Shown here piece by piece: positions 23,895-33,513 of a stretch of 64,000 bases of DNA. Origin of the DNA: Ailurus styani. Its lineage: Eukaryota; Chordata; Mammalia; Carnivora; Ailuridae. Position 1 is the stretch's first letter, and the number at the start of each line of letters is the position of its first letter. The translations under genes and the position numbers were made by a program. Where the stretch lies: the NCBI GenBank assembly GCA_002007465.1, contig LNAC01000347.1, positions 438,135 through 502,134 on the forward strand. Reading direction: 5' to 3'. The notes under the pieces were generated by a model. It saw nothing but the letters and a program-made list of their open reading frames with translations, had not been told where the DNA came from and ran no database searches.

Positions 23895-24351
23895 AGCAGG
23901 AATGGATGCCCGGCCCATGCAGCACCCATCTGCTGAGGTGTTCTAGCTATGAAGTGCGTTACCTCCATGTAAATCCTGGTTATCATGAGGCTAGGAAATG
24001 ATCGCAAAGGCTTAGTGGTAATTAAATAATAATACTGTTATGAGCAAATTTACTATAATTTTTCTTTTCATTTGGATCAAATACAAAATCAGATTTTCAG
24101 TCCTTCTATCCTGTCTTTTCCTTGGAATTAAAAATTAACATAGGAAAACATAGATTATGTGGTCTCTTTGATCTTTCTAGGAATTGTCACATAACATTTG
24201 TTACATAGCCTCTCAACGAGTTGAGTGTAGAAGTTCATATCTGACCTTGTCATGTATCCACAGGAAAATAGCTATGCCTCTGGATAATGGCATAAAGAAA
24301 TGTTCTTGTTTCTGCTTTGGGAGCCGTTTTTTTCTATAATAAAAATGTTTC

Positions 24352-24520
24352 GGGGGTACATAGGTGGCTCAATCAATTGAGCATCCAATTCTTTATTTCT
24401 GTTCAGGTCAAGGTCTCAGGGTCTTGGGATGGAGCTTTGTGTCCTCACTCAGCACTGAGTCTGCTTGTCCCTTTCTGACCCCCTTTGCCCCACCACCCCC
24501 AATCAATCAATCAATCAGTA
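24352..24520 (+). mobile_element. Old carnivore SINE
   Basis: Degraded head (GGGGGTACATAGGTGGCTCA) and body, tail (AATC)n in place of AAATAAAT. Between it and 25388 the sequence is unique with no gene. Confidence 0.75.
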
Positions 24521-25384
24521 GAATGTTTTTTCAAAATTTTTCTTCTTAGGCATTTCTGAACAGCGATTATATCTCCTATGGATTCTTTAGTGTTCTAGGA
24601 GGTGGGGAAAATAATGAGCAGAACAGATCCAAGGTCTGCTCTCAGGTGACCCTGTTGTCTCTCACCATTTAGGACACCCTGACACATTGTTGCTCTGCTG
24701 CTTAATGCTCCTTGAGGCATGAGTCTCACTCTAAGTTCACTCAGGGTCCCTCAGACCTGGACCTCAAAGATACAGATTATATGTATGAATTATACATGAA
24801 TGAATGCATATAAAGTTATTTCTCCTCTGGACTGTCCCTGGACCAGAGTGCGGGGATTAGGAGTGATTAGCACCTTGATCCACCTAGGGGGCCAATAATG
24901 AACACTCTCTCAGAAAGACTGGTTTTGCCACCTTGAGTTTTCGTCCCCTCAGAATGAGCTCCTACAAAGTTGGGGAGGGGGCAGGGAGCAGACACATGGG
25001 GCTCCCCTCCTGTATCTTCCCCTCCTATTAGTCGGGTTTCTACCTACCACCAGAGTGGTTTTCCTCAAGTGCAAGTCTGAATATCACCATCTTTGTTTAA
25101 CTCCCTCAGTGCCCCTGGGGCCTGTAGGCTTGCCCCCACACCCGACCTCCAGCCCCATCACACACCTCGGCATGGCGGACCCTGGTCTTCCTGCCTAGTG
25201 AGCTCCTTCCCACCTCACCACACTTCGCTCCTCACCTCAGTGCTTCTCAGGGAGAGCTGGGCTCTCCTCTGTGCCTCCCACAGAGCTTTGAAAGCCTCTA
25301 ATAAACCTGAGTGCCTCTTCTGTTAGCCTGTGAACTCCTGGTGTGCAGGCAAGGCCCTGAGGAGAGCCCAGTGGTTGCTATACC

Positions 25385-25388
<4 letters not shown>

Positions 25389-25434
<46 letters not shown>

Positions 25435-25597
25435 NNNNNNNNNNNNNNNNNNNNNNNNNNNNNNNNNNNNNNNNNNNNNNNNNNNNNNNNNNNNNNNNNN
25501 NNNNNNNNNNNNNNNNNNNNNNNNNNNNNNNNNNNNNNNNNNNNNNNNNNNNNNNNNNNNNNTCTGAACTGTTGTACCGTCCACCCCCGTTGGGGGT

Positions 25598-25642
<45 letters not shown>
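25389..25642. repeat. (GT)n, 128-base N gap, then (TA)n
   Basis: (GT)n 25389-25434, N 25435-25562, a short bridge, then (TA)n 25603-25642. The gap was probably caused by the simple repeats. Confidence 0.95.
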
Positions 25643-25647
<5 letters not shown>

Positions 25648-26520
25648 TTTGCATTAGTGTTTTCATGTTCTTTGGGTAAATAGCCAGTAGTGGAATTACT
25701 GGATCAGATAGTAATTTTAATTTTAATTTTTGAGGAACCTCCATGCTGTTTTCCACAGAGGCAGCACCATTCTTTTCCTACCAACAGTGCACGAGGGTGC
25801 CCTTTTCTCTTCATCCTTACCAACACTTATTATTTCTTATCTTTTTGATTCTAGTCATTCTGACAAGAGTGAGGTGTATCTTATTGTGGTTTCGATTTGC
25901 ATTTCCTTCATGATGAATGATGTTGAGCATCTGTTCATATGTCTGTTGGCCATCTGTATGCCTTCTTTGGAAAAATGTCTGTTTGTGTCTTCTGTCCATT
26001 TTTAAATGGGATTCTTTGTTTTGTGGGTGTTAAGTTGTAGAAGTTCTATATATATTTTGGATATTAACCCCTTAGCAGATATATCATCCATAAATACCTT
26101 CTCCCTTTCAAGAGGTTGCCATTTTATTTTGTTGATTGTTTCTGTTCTGTGCAAACCTTTTTATTTTGATGTAGTCCCAATAGTTTTATTTTTGCTATTA
26201 TGTCCCATGCATTAGGAGACATATCTAGAAAAATGTTGTTAAGGCTGATGTCAGAGAGATTACTGCCTGTGTTCTCTTCTAGGATTTTTATGGTTTAGGT
26301 CTCATATTTAGATCTTTATCCATTTTGAACTTATTTTTGTGTGTGGTGTAAGAAAGTGGTCCGGTTTCATTCTTTTGCATGTAGCTGTCCAGTTTCTCCA
26401 ACAGCATTTGTTGAAGAGTCTGTTTTTCCCATTGCGTGTTCTTGCCTCCTTTGTCTAAGATTAACTGACCATATAAATGTGAGTTTGTTGCAGGGCTCTC
26501 TCTTTTATATCACTATATAC
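25563..26520 (-). mobile_element. L1 ORF2 end/3' region fragment
   Basis: Inverse reads as the L1 ORF2 C-terminal region, including the complement of GTCCGGTTTCATTCTTTTGC and CCATTTTGAACTTATTTTTG. Frames are interrupted, so it is dead. A short TA-rich simple repeat follows to about 26625. Confidence 0.85.
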
Positions 26521-27083
26521 ATGTATAGTTATCTATCTATCTAGATCACTATAAAGATCTATATCATTATATATATGTATATATATGTGTGTGTATACAT
26601 ATATATATATATATATATCACTCACTATATATCATTGATCTATATGTCTATTTTTTGTGCCAGTACCAAAAAATCATTTATTATGTGTCTGAAACTCACA
26701 GTTAATTGGGTGCCCTGTATTTTATCTCAAACCCAGTATAAACAGTGTTCCTGAGATGTGCTTGCTGTTCACTGACATCAGCTCCCTGCTAGGCTCATGG
26801 TGGTGGTTTTTCATCTGTTTGGACCTGGCATCCAGTTCATGAAAACCTCATAGTCAATTTCTTCCAAAACTGGCAGAGAGAGTCCAATCAGTCTGAAATT
26901 GTTTGTTTAATCTTTTAATTGCCAACCTTGAAAAGGAACATATTAACCAGTTGTTTCATAAGAGGATGACTTGTCATTTCCTTCTAATCTAGCATGGGAG
27001 CCAAGACCCTGAGCATTGTGGGAGTGACTTTTCCCTCACTGAACTCCACCCGCATCAGAGGGAAGGCGTTACTATCAAAGAGC

Positions 27084-27090
27084 TTATAAA
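27084..27090 (+). promoter_or_regulatory. GSTA: Copy B: TATA-like box
   Basis: TTATAAA in the context GAGCTTATAAACGTG, placed correctly before the predicted exon 1 and aligned with a degraded box in copy A. No clear antioxidant response element was seen in the adjacent few hundred bases. A weak HNF1-like AT-rich motif (GTTTAATCTTTTAAT, about 26904-26918) is upstream; that reading is tentative. Confidence 0.5.
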
Positions 27091-27114
27091 CGTGTGAGGG
27101 GTTGGCATGGAGCT

Positions 27115-27146
27115 GCTGAGCCTCCTGGGAGAGAGACTTTAGTAAG
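27115..27146 (+). other. GSTA: Copy B: predicted non-coding exon 1 (5' UTR)
   Basis: Alpha GST genes have a short untranslated first exon. This segment ends GACTTTAGTAAG before a strong donor GTAAGTAC at 27147 and lies about 25-30 bases below a TATA-like box. The start is estimated from the TATA distance, not seen. It aligns with the relic exon 1 of copy A. Intron 1 to exon 2 (33409) is then about 6.3 kb. Confidence 0.55.
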
Positions 27147-27273
27147 GTAAGTACTGCTTTCATACATCTTCAGATGTTGCCTCACACCCTCATCTCTAGG
27201 TTACCAGAAAACTACTTTAAAATGTGTCCTTAGCACAAGGAAAAGTCTGTTTTATACTCAACATTGTGCCTTC

Positions 27274-27396
27274 TTGGTGTGTTTAGAGGATAGTTCAAGA
27301 ATTGTTTATTCAATTGCTGTTAGATACATCTTTACAGAAACGTAAAAAGGAAGAGATTCAAAAATCAGGGAATAAGTATTTAGATAGAAAAATATT
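27274..27396 (+). repeat. Intron 1 segment duplicated within copy B (first copy)
   Basis: From TTGGTGTGTTTAGAGG to TAGATAGAAAAATATT. A second, slightly diverged copy is at 28697-29051, interrupted by a SINE. The first copy is at the ancestral position, since copy A has the same block after its relic exon 1. Confidence 0.8.
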
Positions 27397-27514
27397 CGTG
27401 ATATGAGGCGAAAAAAGAATGAAACCATTTCAGCAATCCAAGAATATGACCCGTGCAAGAGAGAGTAGAGGTGTTTATGTCAGCCTTACTTTGTAAGAAT
27501 AGCGCTGCCCCCCT

Positions 27515-27840
27515 CACGTGTGGTTTTGCTTACTGTGGTTATCAGTTACCCGTGGTAACTAACTACAGCCTGAAAATATTAAGTGGAAAATTCCAGAAAG
27601 AAAAATATTCATAAGTTATAAATGCGCATTACTTTTATTACAGCATATCATTATAATTGCTCTATTTTATTACTAATTATCATTGTTAACCTCCTACTGT
27701 GCCTGATTTAGGAATTAAACTTCATCGTATGTATGTATGTATAGGGAAAAACATAGTATGTATAGGGTTTGGTACTCTCCTGATTTCAGGTATCCCCCGG
27801 GGATGTTGGAACATAGCCGTGCAGATAAGAACTATTGTAG
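27515..27840 (+). mobile_element. Tigger-like DNA transposon relic, copy B intron 1
   Basis: GGTTATCAGTTACCCGTGG, GAAAATATTAAGTGG, AAAATTCCAGAAAG, ending CCCCGGGGATGTTGG ... AGATAAGAACTATTGTAG, the layout of Tigger-group non-autonomous elements. Family name from memory. Confidence 0.55.
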
Positions 27841-28696
27841 TCAACACACAACAGTTGTGAATTATGATACTGCAATGTTATATAGCCTATGAAAATTAAG
27901 ACTTATTATAATAGAAAAAAATTAGTCTGAATGTCAGCAGAACTAGATTTCACGTCTCAACTCTGATTAGGTAGCTGGTGAGGCCCATTCTCTCTCTCAT
28001 GAGTTCAACCAACTCATGGCAACCTAAAGCGGGGCTGGAGCAAGGTTTCACAACCTTGGTACTATTGACACTTTGGTCTGGCTTATTCTCTGCTGTGGGG
28101 AGCTGTCCTGCTAATCATCCTTTTGTTGTTGTTTGTTAAAAATATGTATTATAGACATGTACACTTAATTTGTTTTAAAGAATGTACTTGACAATAGTCT
28201 TAACATACATATTTCCTCAAATCCGGAAACTTTGCACCTTTAAAATATCTACAGTGATAGTTTATTTACAAATTTTATAAGAAATGGTCACTTCATGAAT
28301 ACTGTTGACACAGTTTAGATTCTCATAGTGTCTTTCCATTTCACCTAGTACTTGTAGAAAGAGCACAGTGCAGGGGTGAGGCTCCATCCTAGTGCGAATG
28401 ATGGAAAGCCCAAGTAGCAAAATAAGTCCCAGTGGATAACAGGAGCATGACTGTATTTTTCCAGATGGCCATGCACTGTATCCTGGAAAGACACATAGAT
28501 ACAGCAGCCAACCATAGTCAATCATAAGATATGTCCAACTAAATATCCAGTAACTGTGTCTGCTAGGATAACATGGTGATGAAAAATAGGCAGGTAAAAT
28601 GCGGAATGACTAGTAGTAGATAAAAGGCATTCAGAGGCACATCAGGCAAGGCCTCATGCCACATCAGAAGCATCTCTGATCTCTACCCAATTGACA

Positions 28697-29051
28697 TTGG
28701 TGTGTTTAGGGGATAGTTTAAGAGTTTTTTATTCAATTGCTGTTGGATGCATCTTTACAGAAATGTAAAAATGAAGAGATCTGAAAATTAGGGCATGAGA
28801 ATTTATTTATTTATTTATTTAATTTTTTTTTAAAAGATTTTTATTTATTTATTTCACAGAGGGAGAGAGATCACAAGGAGGCAGAGAGGCAGGCAGAGAG
28901 AGAGGGGGAAGCAGGCTCCCTGCTGAGCAGAGAGCCCGATGTGGGCCTCGATCCCAGGACCCTGAGATCATGACCTGGGCCGAAAGCAGAGGCTTTAACC
29001 TACTGAGCCACCCAGGCGCCCAGGGCATGAGAATTTAGATAGAAAAATATT
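28697..29051 (+). repeat. Displaced copy of the intron 1 segment, holding a SINE
   Basis: Same 123-base segment as 27274-27396 with scattered changes, split by a minus-strand SINE (28808-29022) bounded by the target duplication GGGCATGAGAATTTA. The segment itself sits inside a MER5A-like hAT element. Confidence 0.75.
28808..29022 (-). mobile_element. Carnivore SINE, copy B intron 1
   Basis: Complete minus-strand element with target duplication GGGCATGAGAATTTA at 28791-28805 and 29023-29037. Confidence 0.95.
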
Positions 29052-29145
29052 TTTCTGGTTTTGACAACCAGCCATGCCTCCAGACATTGCCAGAGGGCCT
29101 TCAGGGTGCAGGCGAGCCAAATCACCCCCATTTAGGAATCACTGG

Positions 29146-30352
29146 CTTACAGGACTTCTCAAACTCCCAAACGCAGGAAGTCTTGATGGGAAGACTAGGT
29201 GGTCAGCAGTGCATACCATTCATTTTTTTTTTCATACCATTCATTTTTAAAAGGTACAGAAATTCACCCACCTAGAATGCATGAGTCATTGGAGTCAGGC
29301 TGGAAGAGTCGACAATGTCCTGCTGGAAGTGTTAATATCCGTGGGGAAAGATGGCGTTTGTACAGGCAGGGACTAGAGGCTCAGTGACATCACTGTAACA
29401 ATCCAGAATCCACGGGAAAGATACAGTACCTACAGCAGAAGATATTGACATGCCAATGAAGAAAAGCGCTCTGCAAGATGCTAAAGAGAGCAGGGTTGAC
29501 AAGATGTGGTGTGATCCCAATCTGAAGGGCAGGGAGGCAGGGGAGTGAGGGTGGAAGAGGCACTGGGTGTGAGGATGTCATGCTGTCCAGGGTGGAAACG
29601 TCTGGATATATGTAAAATCTGATTCCTACCGGAGCTCTGTGGGTTAAAAGGTAGATAGATACACACAAGATGGTGGATAAACAGGCAAAGAGATGAAATA
29701 GACAGACAGATAGACAGACAGAAGAAAAGATGTGTGCTATCCCATGGTCCCAGAGACCCGCCTCAGCCCAGGAACAGGGAGCAGGAGGGAACTTGCTTTT
29801 ACTGATCCCTGTTATGAGTTTTAGGTACATGATCTCACTTAACTTTCTCAACAGCCCTCAAGAGTAAACGTAACCGTCTCTGTTTCTAGAAGAGAGAATT
29901 GATGGGCAGAGATTTAATAACGCGGCTGAGTTTATGTACTCAGAAGAGAGGAGTTGGCATTTGTCTCCAAGGCTGACTTCTCTCCCTCTGATCCATACAC
30001 TGTGATTAGGACCATATCCAGAGACATAACTGTTTTCAAGTACTACTGGAATTATCACAGGATCTTCTCCTTTCGGGGAATATAAGCCTACTTTTTTATT
30101 AAGGTAAAACATATTTATGTAAGTGCTCACTGTACTCACAGTTCTTCAGGGTGTCAAAGTAAAGCAAAGTGTGCTTTTATTAATATTCTTCTTTTCAAGC
30201 CCCTGTAAATCAGCTAACAAAAAAGAAGCAGGTGAATTCCCTGTTTTCCCCTCTGCCTCCCTCAAGGTAGTTGGCTAATGGGCTCTGAATGGGAACAAAT
30301 TAACAAGGATCTCAGAGAGAAGCAAAGAATGTGTCAAAGTATTACATGGCTT
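29146..30352 (+). other. Copy B intron 1 stretch; no gene seen
   Basis: Unique sequence with a possible MIR relic near 29820-29920 and small (GATA/GACA)-like repeats near 29650-29720. Open frames here are short and have no recognisable protein motif. Confidence 0.5.
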
Positions 30353-30563
30353 TATTTTTTTTTTTTAAAGATTTTATTTATTCATTTGACACAGAGAGAG
30401 AGAGATTACAAGTAGGCAAAGAGGCAGGCAGAGAGAGAGGAGAGAGGAGGAAGCAGGCTCCCTGCGGAGCAGAGAGCCCGATGTGGGCCTCGATCCCAGG
30501 ACCCTGGGATCATGACCTGAGCCGAAGGCAGCGGCTTTAACCCACTGAGCCACCCAGGCGCCC
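30353..30563 (-). mobile_element. Carnivore SINE, copy B intron 1
   Basis: Poly(T) to head inverse GCCACCCAGGCGCCC. No clear target duplication; a single N lies at 30635. Confidence 0.95.
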
Positions 30564-31185
30564 ATCTCACAATTTATTTATGAGATACTTTTCTATGATC
30601 AAATTGAGAAGTAGTTAAAGTTTTTCTTTGGTGTNCACAAATACAACCTATGAGTTGAGGAAAGCTGCTCTGTCTCTTTGTACTTCAACTTGTTCATCTT
30701 TACAACAGGATATTCGAAGTTGTTTCCTGGGGTTGTCCTGGGGGGTGGTCACCCTCGCCACATGAGGAGTGCCAGTTGGGAACAGACATTTGTGGCTCTA
30801 TGGCCAATCATCAAGTCTCTCCAGATCTCCTTTTCTGCTGATCAGGCAATGTTCTGTGACAACCTTTGCCCCAGTCTTGATCTCTGGAGACCTCCCGTTC
30901 AAAGGGGGAACAAAGTTGCTTATCTGGGGAGCCTTATGATCAAATATTACATAAGGTAATCATCGTTTCCTTCTGTATCCTGACCCTCAGTCAATGGGTA
31001 AGGCAGTGTGAGGCCTTTTATCACAACTCTGTGACCTGTAGTTTGAAACAGTGCAAGCCGTTTTCTCCTTTTCATTCTGCTGAGTCACAGCACCCCCGTT
31101 GCACATGATAAGAAAGTACAATAAACAAAATCTCCAATTACAAGACAGATGACTTGACAAATGTTTCCAAACAGTTCTTTACTTA

Positions 31186-31342
31186 CTTTTTTTTTTTTTA
31201 AAGATTTTGTTTATTTATTTGAGAGAGTGGGCCGAGGAGAGCAGAGAGGGAGGGAGAAGCAGACTTCCCTCTGAGGAGGACCCTGGGATCAGGACCCGAG
31301 TGGAAGGCAGAGGCTTAACTGACTGAGTCACCCACGCGTCCC
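31186..31342 (-). mobile_element. Shortened carnivore SINE, copy B intron 1
   Basis: Flanked by AACAGTTCTTTACTT on both sides, with the central section shortened. Confidence 0.9.
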
Positions 31343-31479
31343 AACAGTTCTTTACTTTCTAAAGATTAGAATTATTGAGTGCCACATGAAAAATGTGGAC
31401 ATTGAAAGCACTTTGATATCCAAAATTCAAGTCACACACACTTTTCAGAGATATAGCCATTTGAGGTAGTTTTTTTGGA

Positions 31480-31990
31480 GCAGTGTTGTTGGGGTCTGGA
31501 GCTGACGGCCAAGAAAAAATTCTTCAGAACTTTTTGGTGCAAGAAAGGTGGTTTAATTAAAGAACAGGGACAGCACCCGGGAACAAGAACTGCTGCCCCA
31601 GGACTGTGAGGAGCAAATGATTATATACTTTGGGGTTGGGGAAAGGAAAGACAAGGGAAGTCCCAAAAGGATCTTCATATGCTGAAGAACATACTGGATA
31701 CCAGAGGTCTTGCTGTTGTCAAGCTAAGGTTGTTTTTCCCTCTAGCAAAGCATTATTGTTAAGATAGTTGGGAGTTTCCTGGAAGAATGTTACACTCTGC
31801 CTATCTCAAGTATTTCTCAGTGGACTGCAGGTGATAAGGATATTTAATTTTATCTACATTGCCTTTGTTTCCCATCTCACATTGGGTAAACAGAGGTATC
31901 TTTTTCTCCCAAACTCTGCAACAAAATTTTGCAAGAGAATCTTAATGTTTTGTCAACAGAACCTGGGATTTGCACAGAATATGCATCTGT
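31480..31990. mobile_element. Possible LTR-type or other carnivore repeat
   Basis: GGGTCTGGAGCTGACGG ... AAGAAAGGTGGTTTAATTAA ... GATTATATACTTTGGGGTTGG reads like a dispersed repeat, perhaps an endogenous retrovirus LTR, from memory. No retroviral reading frame is present. Confidence 0.35.
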
Positions 31991-32399
31991 TCCTTTTTAA
32001 GACCTGGTTTTAATGAGTCCTGCGTGTTTCCATTCACACCTATGATAGAACATCCATTGTTTGAGCCCTTGGGTTTCACTGTCTGGTTCCCTGCTATGTT
32101 CACTTCTCACGCAGGCTGGGATAGACCAAGGGCTTTCAAACTTCACTGACCAGGCAGAACCGAAGTATCCCTTACCATTATACAGATCAAATGAGTGTGC
32201 AGTCATGTACACGCTCATACCCACAGCAAACATATATCTGAAGCTAAAACATCATGAAATGATGTTTCTGTTTCTACATAAAATGCACTTGGATGTTTCC
32301 TATTTTCCACTTCACTTTAAAAATTGGTGGACTTCACAATCCACTAAAGGATTGTCATGTATATTTTAAAAATACCAATATAGAAAATGAAGTCTTTGG

Positions 32400-32600
32400 T
32401 TTTGAATAGAAGTGGGTTTGAATCCAAATGCCACCACCTACTTGGGGCAAGTTACTCTAGAAACCTCAGTATCATCACCTTTAAAATGACAATCATAGCA
32501 GAACCCAGCTCAGGCAATTTTTGTAGGATGAAATGAAGATAAATAGGCAAGAATGCCCCTTGTATGACAGGTGCCAAAGAAATGTGAGTTCTGTTCCATT
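32400..32600 (+). repeat. MIR-like relic shared by A and B
   Basis: CTTGGGGCAAGTTACTCTAG, AACCTCAGTATCATCACC, AGGATGAAATGAAGATAAA. The same relic at 17150-17720 in copy A shows that it predates the gene duplication. Confidence 0.55.
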
Positions 32601-33408
32601 TACTGTAAAGTTAATGCAGTAACATCTGCTTTTCCAGATTATAAAATACCACCAATTAAAGTTAGAATGTAGAATTCCACAAAAAGGAAGGGGATTAGCC
32701 TCCCGTGTCTATGGAAAGAACTAGGGTCTTTTGAACTAGAGGTGAGTCTCAGCCCTAATTTTGCTTTAAACAAAAGCAGCCTAACAGCCAAGGAGTGGAG
32801 GACTGACTGCCTCTCCTCCCCTTCTTGTCAGCGAAGTCCTCTGGTTTCAGTGCCCCTCAGGCTCGCAGGGTTCCAGCTCTATCCTCTCTTTTCAGTCCTA
32901 GGTGTGGATTTCCATGTCCATCACTAACTAGAGCATGACTATAGACTCGTCTTTTCACTTCTGAGCTTTGTTCTCATTAACTGATATGGGTATGATAACC
33001 ATCAGCTCATGAGGCTGTTACAAAGATTAAAAGATATAGTGTATCCAAAGGGACTGGCCTTGGGTCATTTCCCCAAGGAAATGGGGAAGCCTTTCCCCCT
33101 TCCCCAATGCCCATACTTATATCCTTATTGTACACTCTCCCCATTAGCCTGTCTTGGCTAAGACAATCAAATTTTGCCCAGTGGAAGTACGAGCATGGTT
33201 TGGAACAATTTCCCAGAGTTGGCTACTGACGGATGAGAATTTGGGCCGTGAAAGACATTCTAGGGACTCCTGCAGCTCTGCCACGAGGAAGGCAGATATG
33301 GTGCCTTGTTGGTGCTATTTGGCCATACGTCAAAAAGTACATTTTTGCTTCTGTGGTATTGTTCATTTGTTAATCCACTCATCTGTTTGTTCTTTCATTC
33401 ATGTTTAG

Positions 33409-33513
33409 AGAACTTTGGAGACTACCATGGCGGGGAAGCCCAAGCTGCACTACTTCAATGGACGAGGCCGAATGGAGAGCATCCGGTGGCTCTTGGCTGC
33501 AGCAGGAGTAGAG
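33409..33513 (+). CDS. GSTA: Copy B exon 2 (start codon; Tyr9, Arg15)
   Basis: Exon after a CATGTTTAG acceptor; 18 bases of 5' UTR (GGAGACTACC before the ATG at 33427), then 29 codons from [10 protein letters not shown] to AAAGVE. It carries catalytic Tyr9 and Arg15. The donor is GAG/GTTAGA, weaker than the GTAAGA of copy C. Confidence 0.95.

Larger units (their letters stand above)
21135..24018 (+). repeat. Near-identical 2.7-kb duplicate block, copy A side
   Basis: Matches 37767-40458 with about ten substitutions and one 1-base indel counted by eye, plus a SINE insertion of about 193 bp (with its target duplication) only here. It spans the end of intron 5, exon 6, intron 6, exon 7 and about 125 bases of 3' UTR. 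Left of the block the sequence is intron 4; right of it the 3' UTRs diverge sharply. Confidence 0.95.
14066..24150 (+). pseudogene. GSTA pseudogene (copy A), exons 1, 2, 4, 6, 7 recognisable
   Basis: Alpha-class glutathione S-transferase gene that can no longer make the enzyme. Comparison with complete copy B shows a relic promoter and exon 1 (to 14139), exon 2 (18568-18652), exon 4 (20627-20757) and exons 6 (22769-22900) and 7 (23769-23894). Exon 2 has a net 2-base deletion giving a stop after eight codons and a second stop where Trp21 should be (18626-18628). Exon 4 has two 1-base deletions and a Tyr-to-stop change (20730-20732). Exon 3 is not found at its expected place near 19510, and exon 5 is missing because intron 4 joins intron 5 directly at about 21135. 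Exons 6 and 7 are open and nearly identical to copy B, so the 3' part is much younger in sequence than the 5' part. The defects are several and independent, so pseudogene status is secure; transcription cannot be judged. Confidence 0.93.
28045..29145 (+). mobile_element. MER5A-like hAT relic with two inserts, copy B intron 1
   Basis: Pieces at 28045-28112 (ACCTTGGTACTATTGACACT), 28665-28696 (GATCTCTACCCAATTGACA) and 29055-29145 (CCTCCAGACATTGCCAGAGG ... AATCACTGG) read as one element in order. About 550 bases of other sequence and the displaced intron 1 segment interrupt it. Confidence 0.55.

Noticed and set aside
25298..26544. Open frames after the (TA)n as host genes
   Set aside because: They are translations of an antisense, broken L1 ORF2/3' region.
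29390..29851. 153-residue minus-strand frame in gene B intron 1
   Set aside because: Low-complexity Ser/Leu/Pro-rich translation, no domain, no splice sites and no counterpart in copy A.
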